NCBI GenBank assembly: GCA_963971305.1
Contig: OZ020306.1
Span: 56,828,686 to 56,892,685 of the forward strand
DNA: 64,000 nucleotides
Origin: Arcuatula senhousia
Lineage: Eukaryota; Mollusca; Bivalvia; Mytilida; Mytilidae
Reading direction: 5' to 3'
Positions 23,732 to 34,599 of the stretch are shown piece by piece; the first letter of the stretch is position 1; each line of letters starts with the position of its first letter. Under the pieces are notes generated by a model. The model made no database searches, was not told the origin of the DNA, and was given only the letters and a program-made list of their open reading frames with translations. The translations under genes and the position numbers were made by a program.

Positions 23732-26700
23732 TTTCCGTTGCACTATCAATTTCAGTTTCATTTATTGCAGATTGCTCTAATTGAAGATTATATAGCTGAA
23801 ATGGCCCTGCGGAACTATCACAGTTTTGATACAATATCAAAATATCGGAACAGTGAATACAGGAATAACATGATAGATTTCTAACCAATAATTTACACGA
23901 ATTCACACTTTTAACTTGATGAATGCACCTTACTGACGGGACGGACTTGAAATTTCGTTCTCTTTCTCTCGAAATTTCCTAAATATATCGAAAAATGCGT
24001 CTTTTGCAATAAGATGAAGTTTGTTTAGGTGTTTCTAGGTTTTCAATACAAAACATATATAAATCTTTTGCGTTCTGTATTATAACTTTGCCTCGAGCCA
24101 CTGCATAATCCGCTTGGTTTTTTATGAGCCCTCCGGCCGAGTCTTGCACACCTTTCGCGTGTGAAGTTTCGAAATAGTTTCTAACCAGATTCCAATTAAA
24201 ATCATTTTTAGCAAAACTTATATCCCCAAAACAATGTCGAGATTTATATTGACTCGCGCAGCCATCAGTAAATTCATGAACAGTTTCAACGTAGTAGTTA
24301 ATGTCTTTTATTTATAGATTTATTTGTTCTTGAACAGCATGGGTGTGATGATGATCGTGTATAAGATCAGGGCTCAACACGAAAAAATGCTCTTCAACAA
24401 GCCCGGAGTCGGGATCTAGGTTGGTCATATCATCAATTCCTTCAACTGGATGTCTATATATTATTGATACGTGTAACGACACTTCTGTTTTTTGAAAGTA
24501 GCTAGATTGAATTTCAATTCTATTTTTACACGCATAATTTTCTGAAAAGTCATGTATGCATATGATATCGTTCGAACTTAAATTTTCTTTCAAATATTTA
24601 AGCTGATTGCTTTGCCATTTTGAACGAAAAACATGGGATGAAAATTTAGAAAGAATATCCTTAAAATACTGGAACAATACACCCGGTTTTGTCTTTTTCT
24701 TAACAAGACAAAGTTTTTTCTTCATCGCGCCTTTTGTTTTTACTGAGACATATTCATATCGCATCCATTCTACGTCGGTAGCCTCGTTATTGGTTGCCAG
24801 TTCTTGTTCGGAAAATATCAATGTATCCACGCCGCATTGCTCGCATCTGCGTTCCACGCATTTCAAATTATGAAAATTCTGATTGTCGTCCTTCTGACAG
24901 AGAGTCGCATTCGTAATATCCGTAAGATGATCGAACACAGGGTACCTAGGATCATTCGGGGGCGTAAACTTCTTGCGGAAATCCATCGCACTTTTAAATA
25001 GATATCTGGCTTCCACGTGATACCTGCAGCAGCATGTTTCCCTATCACACGGACGGGCGGGTATAACAAAATACGGTTTTAACTTTTAAAAAAGCCTTTG
25101 CGATACTTTGATGTTTGGAAAATTCTCTTTAAAATCTAAATACACTTCAGTTTGTGTTTTTCCAAAATATATTTCATGTGTGTTGAATACTGTTTTGGTC
25201 CCAATCGTACTCTTTTTATGTCGTTTTTATTTCCAGTCGGACGGGAATTGTCAGGCGATATCCAAAAATCGTAAATTTACTTTTTGGCTTCCTCTGATAA
25301 GGCGTCACTTCTGGTTTTTCTGGAGGTGTATGTCCATGCAGAATTTTCACATGTCGAAACCTTGGTTCTAAATCTCTTTCCTGAAATAAAAATTGACAAT
25401 CCATTACAGTTAGATGCAATTAAAAGAAATGTGCATACAATAATGTACAATAACATGTACTTGAATCCATCCTGTATCATCGTTCACGGGAAATAGCGAT
25501 TTGTGCAACTGAAAAAACAGTCCACACCACTTCGATAATGAATTCGTAAACGAAATAAATATAAAAATATAATTCTTCATAAATTGTATTGGTACATTAT
25601 TTCAACCTTGCATTTACTCCACGGTTCTCTTTCATTAAAGAAGGAAATGACATAAAATACATTGTACATGTAGTTCAAAATGAATACGAAATACATGTAG
25701 AAATGGCATGGCTACAGTTTTAAATCCAACAGTCCGTTCTGTATTTTTTTCTTATAGCGAGCGGTAGTCATGTTTTTTTTAATAAAATTTAAAGTTTATT
25801 TGAAAATAAGACGGAATATTTTTTAAACTACTGGTACCTAAGAAATTTGGAAAAAAGTTGTAAAAAAGCTTCTTACCCTTTGTCATTCTTTTGCTAGTGA
25901 ATCCTAGTTTTTTGGACAGTTGTATTCTACATCTTTTAGTTTCCACATTCGTCCCATTTACGGCTGCACTCATAATATTTAATGTCGCTCTTGCGTCGTC
26001 GCTTCGCTTTAGTTTAGTGTCTGAAACTATAGTTTTTATATCGGACAACACCGCCTCGGCCATTTCTACGTTCTTAAGGTCTTCAGGCGATGGTACTTTA
26101 TTAATTTTCTTTATCAAAGTAACTGTTGGGCTTGCTTTTGAATTTAGGTATGATGACAGTAAAGCCGCTCTCTTTCTTGGTGTTGAAGGCAAATTTTCTT
26201 TCAATTTCTTCAATGCTCTGTGTTTTTGTGTTCTTGAATTGAATGATTCATCTAAGTTTTCGTCACAATCTAAATCATGTTGTCTAATTTTACACCTCTT
26301 TCTATAGTCTCTTTTCTTTTCATTTCTTTCTTTTCTGTTTTTTTCTGCTTTTGTCTTCTCTTCTGCTTTACGTTTACGATAAAGTCTCATCCGTTTTGTG
26401 TTCTTGGAAATTTTGGTTTCACTTTTATTGTTTAAGGTTGTTTGTCGTTTTCTGGCATTATATTGTTCTTTATTTGCGTGATACTTTATAAGCTGCCGCT
26501 CTTTCTCTTTCTGTTTCTTTAGTTCTCTGTAATATCTCGCTTTTTCCGAACCAGAATTGAAAACTGTAAAGAAAATAGTTTTATTTTTTTTTTAATTCTT
26601 TGCAACAGCGAGACACCCACCAAACCAAGCATATTGTCATTTTTGAACAATATTTTGTCCAATTAAACGTATCTTTAAACATATAAGTAAACTTATCAGC

Positions 26701-27192
26701 ATTTCAAAAGAGTATTTCAAAATAAGATTTATATTTAACATCATTGACTGAATAGCCAGACTACATTTATTTGATAAGCTGTACCGTAAAATTTAAAGCG
26801 TCAAAACGCCATAAAAGTAAAGTGCGGTTCTGGCAAAACGTCGCTTTTTGTACGTGTTACAAATCCGCTACCGTTTTACATTTAATTGCATTTGAAATGA
26901 TAGATTCATAAATTCTAATATGTATATATCATAGAAATGCGGAATAAATGTTCTTGGTTTGGACAAACTTAATTTTTTGATGTTTCAAATGGGAATGCGT
27001 AATTAATCGTTTCAAATTAGTGAAAAATGAAAGTTATTTGTAAATACGTTATATGTTACCAAACCGCTACCGCTAGAAAAATGTCCCGTTTTGCGTTGAA
27101 TGTTCCGATATTTTTCATGTAAACAATTTTTTGGAATATTGATGAAATGTTCTTTCATTTCATATAAAAAATAATTTACCTCTTTCAGTCAT
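23380..27192 (-). pseudogene. Decayed transposase-like gene, uncharacterised family
   Basis: This is a three-exon minus-strand gene: exon 1 27180-27192 (MTER), exon 2 25877-26563, exon 3 25380 down to 23380. Both junctions are phase 1. Exon 3 carries, in order: TYTSRKTRSDALSEEAKK, RPTGNKNDIKRVRLGPKQY, a Cys/His cluster CDRETCCCRYHVEARYLF, a second cluster CVERRCEQCG, HDFSENYACKNR, HDHHHTHAVQEQ, TDGCASQYKSRHCFGDIS, and ETSHAKGVQDSAGG. The HD, TDG and QD positions could be a DDE/D catalytic triad. I remember a large set of unnamed invertebrate and fish proteins with these motifs but cannot give a superfamily name. Damage includes in-frame stops at 25277-25279, 25086-25088, 24312-24314 and 23979-23981, a 1-bp shift near 25155-25162, and a 1-bp loss near 23603. 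It is therefore not translatable as one protein. Confidence 0.75.
25877..26563 (-). CDS. Exon 2 of the transposase-like gene, basic domain
   Basis: The exon is 687 nt, open throughout, bounded by acceptor TTTACAG and donor G|GTAAGA, phase 1 at both ends. The 228 codons are very rich in Lys, Arg and Glu in the first half (YYRELKKQKEKERQLIKY, YRKRKAEEKTKAEKNRKE), which suggests a charged helix or coiled coil that could bind nucleic acid. A short motif LPSTPRKRAALLSSYLNSK follows, then LKRSDDARATLNIMSAAVNG and a final TKRCRIQLSKKLGFTSKRM. This is the best-preserved part of the element. The exon boundaries and phase are seen; DNA binding is inferred from charge and context. Confidence 0.65.
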
Positions 27193-27655
27193 TTTCCAGT
27201 ATCAATGCTCCAATCTTTGTCTATGTTTCCTTTGCTACGTTATTTACAACGTTGGACATTTCAGTCACCCGGAGAAACCATCCGCTGGTACTTTCAAAAT
27301 TCGCCGCACGGAAAAACGGTAAAAACGTCACAATTGTGAGATACACGACGTTCTTCCCGCCAAATCCGAACAAAATCGGGAAAATAGTCACCGAGAAAAT
27401 CGTTGTGAATCATTTCATGGTTATTTGATTTGTAACGGTGGACATGGCAAATTTGTCACATATTTGCTCAAAACTACCAATCTAATTCATATCTACGGTA
27501 CTTTTACTTTACTAATTATGTGAAAAACGTGAAATATAAACTTTTAGCATCATTTACCTACCAAAAGATATTCTCGTTGAAGCTATACACATAATTTGTG
27601 TTGAAATTATAAAAAAGGTATACCCAAAAATGATGTTGGCGTCAACACCGTGCGC

Positions 27656-28055
27656 AACGTCTATATGATTATGAAGAGCATAGAACAATGATACCAAAAA
27701 TACCAAACTGGGGAACCAAATTATTACTAAGATGATTAATCTATGTCTGGGGTAGGAAGAACCTTAGGGTTTAATCAATTTTGAAATTTTAACGGAATTT
27801 TAATGAGTAACTATGCTGACGTAGAAATAATATTTGTTTTATAAAAGGGGGATGTTCTACAATTCGTTTTAAATGAACACTTTACTCTTCGATTTCCCGT
27901 CACAGTTTGATATTAGATTTCGAGATACCTATGTGGTGTTGTGGAGTTTTATATGTCATAGTATGTACATGTTTGTCATTGTTTTTACGTCAGCCAAAAT
28001 TAATAAATATAAAATACTTCTTTTTGGACTATTGCTCAGTCTAGTCGTAATTGCC
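27656..28055 (+). repeat. Fourth copy of the 0.4-kb flanking repeat
   Basis: The stretch from ATTATGAAGAGCATAGAACA to TTGCTCAGTCTAGTCGTAAT matches 21345-21735 and 22615-23000. With those it brackets the transposase-like pseudogene. The end of this copy diverges and runs into an open frame with a hydrophobic stretch (27963-28094). Confidence 0.75.
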
Positions 28056-28094
28056 TTTGCAAATTGCAAGGAGGAAAATTTTGAAGCGTTTTAG
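27963..28094 (+). other. Signal-peptide-like open frame at repeat edge
   Basis: From ATG at 27963 the frame reads MYMFVIVFTSAKINKYKILL and then a hydrophobic run FGLLLSLVVIAFANC before KEENFEAF and a stop. The run looks like a secretory signal peptide, and the other copies of the repeat have lost it through T-tract changes. No splice donor follows clearly and nothing recognisable lies downstream, so it may be chance or the relic of an exon carried by the repeat. Confidence 0.25.
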
Positions 28095-28260
28095 GTTTGG
28101 GACGAAGGGACGACATTTTATGGATCGAAAAGGGACGAATTATTTAAAGGTTTTAGGGCATACCAAGAAATACTTTTTGATAGTTTTCCGTACTAATCAT
28201 ATCCATTGATTATATTTTTCCTTGCCAACAGTGTACATGGAATACAAGTATAATAATTAT

Positions 28261-28501
28261 GAGGGTCATCATGGTGGGTACCTGGGAATCAAATAATCAT
28301 TTGTTTTTTGCACTGGTAATCATTAATTATTTACTGAAAATCACGTAATTTTCTCAAAATTCTACAACGAAATGGTAATTAAATAATCAAAAAGAAGGGG
28401 GTATGGTAATCACATAATAACTCAAAAATTATCCTTGTAATCAAATAATCACCCTAAAATGGTCTAGTAAGCACATAATCAAGAACCCCATGATGACCCT
28501 C
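28261..28501. mobile_element. MITE with 6-bp AATTAT duplication
   Basis: The ends GAGGGTCATCATGG and CCATGATGACCCTC are perfect 14-bp inverted repeats. AATTAT lies at 28255-28260 and 28502-28507. The interior repeats the phrase GTAATCA-ATAATCA about six times in both orientations. Confidence 0.85.
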
Positions 28502-28509
28502 AATTATTG

Positions 28510-29040
28510 ATAATGCCGCAAGATTGGATCGGATTTGCTTATTTGACCAATTAATACTCATTTTTTTAAATATACCAATGCAACAGATCAAGGCAAATAT
28601 AAAATAATATGGAACAATATTAAAGCTGTGGCCCGGCTTGCCCTAGAAATATGTGTCAAAAATTACGTCATAGGATTTCACATATCTTTGTCCTTAAAAA
28701 TTTCTGCCCATATCAATATAAGAAAAATCTTAAAAATGTTTACATGAATTACTTGATTTTGATGAGTATATTTCACGTTTGGTTGATATAAAAAGTTTTA
28801 TGGTCAAATACTGTCATTTTTTTCTGTCTTAAATGTACTGTGATATTCGGCACAGCTCACTGGAACTTCGGTATAATGAGATAATCTGGAACACTTTTTC
28901 TCCGGGATTCATAGAGTTTCCGATTGATATCAGTTTTGTGATTTCTGAATGGCTGTACTGTAATTTTAATTATTTTTATCAAGTTTTTGTTATCTTGTGC
29001 TCATAGGCATTTAAAAAAAGAATTCAATTGGGTATATATC
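28510..29040. other. AT-rich stretch, nothing identified
   Basis: No gene and no repeat ends were recognised. Confidence 0.45.
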
Positions 29041-29089
29041 CTTTCTTTCGTCTTTTAGAATGGAAGAGGGAGGTTTGGCGCCATAAAAC

Positions 29090-29275
29090 CTGGTTTAACC
29101 CACCATTTCGTTTGAACCCTATTCAGCCACCTAGGGTACACACTTGGTCGCTCTATGGGCTGAGCACTGACCCGACGTCAGAATCCCAAGACCCTTAATC
29201 GCCTCTTACGACAAGCTAGGCTCTGATGCAGGCCTTTTCGCCACCCGGGCCCCGCACGGGACCCGTATAAATGTA
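29090..29275 (-). repeat. Retroposon head fragment (GGGCCCGCACGGG)
   Basis: GCCACCTAGGGTACACAC to CGCCACCCGGGCCCCGCACG parallels 45405-45545 in diverged form. It joins a fragment of the TGGTGGGTTAAACC repeat at 29040-29115. Confidence 0.6.
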
Positions 29276-29359
29276 AAATATAAATTGTAAAATTTTGAAT
29301 CAAGATCAACTCCAGTCAACTTAATTAATGATAAGTTGATTTTAAAGATTTAAAAATTA

Positions 29360-29750
29360 AGGATGAAGTGGAGGAAATGGGGACACAAGGCCAATCGGGT
29401 AGGAGAGTTTTGACTGTCACTGGATAAAGGAGTGATGGGTAGGGACGGGAAATTTAGCCTCCTGCATGGGGATCCTACGGGTCCTACTCTTACCGAGACC
29501 TGCAGCAGGGTTCTTCAACGTGCGAGGAACGTGACATTTTTCCGAACACGGTGCACCACTATGGTTTGCGGTCAGGTTTTCCGCATTATTGCCTGACGAT
29601 CCCGCATCTCTCGATGTCAGGGCTGCCCCATTCAACCACCTGGGGCATACACCCGATGTCAGGTTTCTGAGCGCTCTTTAGTGGACTTTTACCGACAAGC
29701 TTAGCGCTGCTGCGGGCCTAATCGCCACCCGGAACCCGCACGGGTTTACA
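29360..29750 (-). repeat. Second copy of the SINE-like retroposon
   Basis: The stretch from GAAGTGGAGGAAATGGGGAC through CGAGACCTGCAGCAGGGTTC to AACCCGCACGGG is very close to 45130-45540, with a block of about 35 bp missing near 29655. It lacks the TTAG tail and no target duplication was found. Confidence 0.8.
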
Positions 29751-29754
29751 GCAA

Positions 29755-30635
29755 ATATGTGTCTCAGGTTTTTTTTTATTGTTAATGGATATCAAAGGAC
29801 ATCTTTTAAGATTCTTTTAAAACATCTTTATGTGCTTCTAAAATCAAAAAAGGTCTGAGAAGTTTCTTTTAATTCTTTAAAATCGTGTTTAAAAGATGCA
29901 TACAAGAAATAAGGCGGATAATTAGATCAAGAAGTACAAAATTTAACATTAAATCCTTAAGCTTGTTCATTGTCGGATTCCTTTCTTATACAAAATATTT
30001 AATGTATTTATGCAAAGTTATGATTTCCAAATGGAAGCTTTGATTTTTTTCTAATAAGTCGCATTAAAACATTAAGTTGAACGAGATAAATGTTTTGAAA
30101 GTAACTTGATGCTTTAAATATTTGTCCTTTTATAGGCTTTAAAAGTATGAACTTATATTGATAAAAATCAGTACGCTTAAAACACATTATTGTATTTACG
30201 TTCAGTGGGGATAAAATTGAACAATCATGCTAAGCTTTAAACCTACAAATATGCAGCGACTCCAAGTAAAAGGAAGATTAATGTGTCCGGGATTCAAAAT
30301 GTTAATAGTCTGGAATTCTTGATAAAAGTTTTTAAAATAAATGGGATATTGCCCTTTCCTTACAAGAAAAAAACGTGTGTTCAATACTCCAATTAGTGTT
30401 ATTTTTGATAAATTTAATTGTTAGAATAACCTAATCTAATTGTACATAAAAAATGTATAAACATCGGCCAATCTTAATATCAGTAGAATGGCTTCGAAGT
30501 ATGTACGATTTGTAATCTAAACCTACAATGCGATGTACATTGATAAGTCGGAAAGGAGCAATACTCTTTTAACCCCAAATAAATTCAATCATTCTTCATT
30601 TTTTACCACATTTTAAGATTCCTATTTTCCTATCA
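29755..30635. other. AT-rich stretch, nothing identified
   Basis: No supported feature lies between the retroposon copy and the RT remnant. Confidence 0.45.
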
Positions 30636-30639
30636 ACAA

Positions 30640-31290
30640 TATATTTGTTCCGTTTGGTGGATGTGTTTTTCAGCAAACAATAGGGATTCCAATAGGCATT
30701 AACCGTACACCTTGGCTTGATGCTACATTCACACTAAGCTGACTTCATACAATCTCTTCTGACAAAAAAATCGTAGACAAGATGTATTTTTTTACCTCAC
30801 GTTCCGTAATATTGATGATGTCCTATTACTGAACAATTCTCGATTCGGTGACTTTCTCCATCTCATATATCCTCATAAACTTGAGATAAAAGACACAACG
30901 AACAACGAATCCTAGGAAGTCTGCATTTGTAGGTCTACATCTCGAAATTGACTCTCAATGAAGACTCGACAAGGCTCTATGACAAACGTGATGACTTAAA
31001 CTTTTCAGTCGTCAACTTTCCCTTTTGGTGTAGCAAAATTCCATCCGCTCCTGCTTATGGAAACTTCGTATCACAGTTGATTCGATACTCCAGAGCTTGC
31101 GGGAATGACATCAATTTCCTTGCCAGAGCGTCACGTTTGGCACAGACATTGTTGACACAGGGTTATTTTTATGGTTGTTGTCATTAAAAAAATACGATAG
31201 ACACCGTGGGATTTCTATTAGTCAAATGAGTGCAGATGTCAGTTTGTCGAAGAAATGTTTTTGTCTTCCTTTACTTGATTTGACACACTG
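30640..31290 (+). pseudogene. Reverse transcriptase remnant
   Basis: Fragments read FQQTIGIPIG, an Asp-pair region (about 30810-30870, now frameshifted) and LYDKRDDLNFSVVNFPFWCS. They continue with AYGNFVSQLIRYSRACGND and ASRLAQTLLTQGY. Several stops and shifts make it dead. It is truncated before the usual tail and lies directly upstream of the 60-bp tandem repeat at 31293. Confidence 0.75.
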
Positions 31291-31292
31291 AA

Positions 31293-31438
31293 GAAGATGT
31301 TCTTCTAGTCTTAAGTGTTTACATTTCCATTGTATTTTTACCCTTTCTTGGTGGAGATGTTCTTCTAGTCTTTCGTGATTTACATTTCCATTGTATTTTT
31401 ACCCTTTCTTGGTGGAGATGTTCTTCTAGTCTAACGCG
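31293..31438. repeat. 60-bp tandem repeat, about 2.4 units
   Basis: GATGTTCTTCTAGTCT starts at 31296, 31356 and 31417, with CATTTCCATTGTATTTTTAC and CCTTTCTTGGTGGA in between. The units are almost identical, so expansion was recent. Confidence 0.9.
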
Positions 31439-31832
31439 GATTATATTTTAAATTTAGTCAGATTCGCTTGACTCTGCAGCAAGGTTTCTGATTTTAATAA
31501 TAACAAGAGGCTCACTGGAGCCTGAATCGCTCACATGATCTCTTATGTGAAAGACTTTTATCTAGTGTGCAACATGGTCGAAATGTACTTAATAACATTT
31601 AAAAAGCTAGTTAGAAAACACTCTTAAGATCAGGAATACAAAGTTACAAAGCTTTCTATTAGAAGAAAAGCAAAAAAGTTAAAATTGATTGAAAACAGTT
31701 TAAGGGGGGTAACTCTTAATACAGTACAAACAGGGACTTATGAATCAGTTTTTTCGTTTGTGTCGTCAATGTAGAATTTTATTTCAAAGGGAAAATTTGA
31801 TATATAAACGACACGATTTGCATTTGTATGAT

Positions 31833-31838
31833 TTTATT
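31833..31838 (-). promoter_or_regulatory. Candidate poly(A) signal of gene B
   Basis: The plus strand reads TTTATT, which is AATAAA on the coding strand, about 127 nt downstream of the gene B stop codon. Such hexamers are frequent in AT-rich DNA, so this is positional support only. Confidence 0.45.
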
Positions 31839-31964
31839 TTAATTATTTACAATTAAAGATCTGAAAAACGATGCATACTAATCAGGTAACATGTCCAATA
31901 CAAACAAGAACTGTTAGTTAAATTGTGTCAAATCAAGAGATGTTCTGGTCTACTATTGAAAAAG

Positions 31965-32224
31965 CTACATGCAAGCTTGACACAGATTGTGACCATCGAG
32001 ACACTTCGTACTAAAAACCCAATCAGTATTAACAGAAAAGATAACCGCCTGTCCAGATTTGAGTAGTTCGCATGTTTTTGTCCCAGAGTGATAGTTCATT
32101 CCAAGGCAGTCAGTTGTTCGCCCACATAGAACTGCACATTCAAGTTTCGTTGCTGTTGTTATCTCCAAAAGTTCCATGTCCCCGTATGCCTGTTTTTGAA
32201 TGCAAAAGTAACCATCGAATGTAC
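31965..32224 (-). CDS. Gene B, last exon: PAN/Apple-like domain
   Basis: This is the final exon of the middle paralogue. It has acceptor TTTTAG, a phase 1 start (T-F-D-G-Y-F-C) and ends at TAG (31965-31967). Its 85 residues hold eight cysteines in the same spacing as genes A and C (YFC, CAVLC, TDC, KTC, TKC, NLC, QAC), with CGRTTDCLGMNYHSGTKTC at the core. It joins the FAMeT exon through an intron of 3860 bp that carries reverse-transcriptase debris. An AATAAA on the minus strand lies about 127 nt past the stop. The reading frame is intact. The PAN call comes from the cysteine pattern and the fold's usual length; the ligand is unknown. Confidence 0.85.
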
Positions 32225-32754
32225 CTAAAAAATGATAACATATAGGAATTAAATATGCGCCGCAGTAAAAGTAGTACTTGATATTGTGGATTAAAGTCTG
32301 CTCAATAAATTTGTAAATTTATAGCGCGGTTCATTTGACTTAACATAATATTTTGGTAATACTATCATAATGAAACCAAACGCTTGAAGTGTTTGTTAAG
32401 TATTGTCAGTCTACATGTTCAGATTTTCAGTCTGTTTCGGAATTCCTCTATACTTTTTATGCCATTTTCTTATTATAAGGACCTTAAAATCCAACTTTAT
32501 ATAATTTCTTGCAATTCTCGATAAAACCATATCGTTTAAAGGCAAAAATAAACGGAACAATGCTAATCTAATATCTAGAGGAGTCTTGTGTGATGGTATT
32601 GAAAAAGTTGTCAATTTTTGTTAGAAAAATATCTATTATGTTATAAGCTTAATACTTGATTATATCTTCTTTCCATTTTTGTTTATTTATATGTTGAAAT
32701 TTTGTTCCTTGTCGTTATCTATAGTTATATTGTAAATTGACCTCATGTTACACA

Positions 32755-33010
32755 ACTATGTATGTGTATATAAAGGTAATAACAAAACTACCGAACTTGA
32801 ATGATCAATCTCAAAGTCCAGAGAAAATGACAAAAACGAATCAGTCCTACCGGAGAACTGGTGGATCGCAATGGTCCTGACTTGGTACAGGCATTTCAAA
32901 CGAAATGGTGGGTTAAACCAGGTTTTATGGCGCCAAACCTCCCTCTTCCATTGCGATCTTAGGATCCGGTAATGACCATAGAACACAACATAGTTGTGAG
33001 ACACAATAAG
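32755..33010 (+). repeat. Dispersed TGGTGGGTTAAACC repeat in gene B intron
   Basis: It contains GATCGCAATGGTCCTGACTT, CGAAATGGTGGGTTAAACCA and GGTTTTATGGCGCCAAACCT, matching 6420-6520. It lies in the intron between the PAN and FAMeT exons of gene B. Confidence 0.65.
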
Positions 33011-34599
33011 GATATTGAGGTATGTATGTGTCTGAGAGTATAAATAAAATCTAGAAATCTTGTTTTCCTGCCAATTTTTTTACGTCATATATCTAGAAAA
33101 CTAGCACAGGCCATAACGTTTTCTTTTTTTGTTATTTTGAAAGTACTTAAACTCGTTGATATCAATTTTTGTGGTTTGGCTAGTTCGTGGATTCATAAAT
33201 TCTCGGATTTTTAATTTTGAAAAAAACTATTCGTTGATTCTACGTTTTCAGCAAACAAAAGTGATAATTTTATTTGCATATTGATTTTAACTTTTAATTC
33301 TTAAATTAACACATGCCAGTCAATTTTCTTCCTCATTATGTAATCCCCAATGATTAAAGCTTGATTGAATATAAATGAAGCTGTAAAGGGGTGAAAAAAA
33401 ACACCCGACAAGACTTTAATTGATATATGATGGATAAAGGGATTAACTTTGTTTTAAAATTATACTAAGGGTGTTTTTAAACTGTTGGGAACGGTTTTAG
33501 GCTTCAGGTGCCAGGACAAGTTTATAATTTTGACAGTATAAATACTTTATTAAGTAGTATTTTGTTTTAATGTACATGTACATATCTAATACATTTGAAT
33601 AGAAAAAATGAACACTTTGCAACAAATCATTTCAATAAATTGGAAATGTATTTATTCTCTAGAAAATATTGAAATTGTTTAAGGTTTGCCATTCAAATAT
33701 ATCTAATGATTGAATAGCTAATATCAAAGGTATGTCTTTTATCAATAAGCTTGTAAAAATTTGAAATGAACTTATATGGTCATATAGCATCGGTCTAATG
33801 TAGATCATACCCTCACAGCATTTGATTAAGTCGACAATTACATGTATCTACTATTTCAATCACAAATCATAAAATCTTTGATATTAAAAAATCAAGAGTG
33901 ACAATCCTTAGTTACATACTATTATGTAAGAAAAAAAATAAGCAAGTTGTTAAATTGTTTTTTAAAGCGACTTGTATTTGTAAACATAATACATAGATAC
34001 AAATGTACAAACACAATAAATGGAATAATTCGACGATTTACATCAGATCTGAAAGGACTATCTGTCAACTTTTTATCATAGCATATTATTGCAGATAGGT
34101 TTTGAGATATACTTACTAAAGTACAGAACCATTGAGAGTATAAAGTGCTTACTTTAATAAATTTCCACAATGCAGAGTTATATGTTTTTACATGTAGTGT
34201 AAAGTTGTTTGAACTTAATTAGAATCACTGTCCACCTTACATGACATATTTGTTGTTGTACTTGCAGACAAAGCACCAACTAACATCATATTTGTTTATA
34301 AAAACACTTTTTTGACTGCTTGACAGCTGAGTTAGAAGGTGGCTGTACCAGCAATAGTACCACATACACAGCAACAACACTGTCTAAGAATGAAATTATT
34401 GACAATCAAAAATATTTTATTTCCTCCTTCGAGCTCTGTGTTGGTGCTGACAATGATGACATTGGATTTCTAAATTAGATAAAAATCCGTACAAACAGTG
34501 CTTCATTGCAGGGTCATCAATATGTACCACTAAACCTCTTTCATTTCTGTTTACTTCAATACTAATGGAAATAAAATCCGGCCTCTAGAAATATTACGA

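Noticed and set aside
24607..25001. Plus-strand open frames over the transposase-like exon
   Set aside because: They lie antisense to a frame with clear conserved motifs and have no features of their own.
25891..26307. Plus-strand 138-codon frame
   Set aside because: It is the antisense shadow of the Lys/Arg-rich exon 2; its Phe/Leu-rich translation follows from that.
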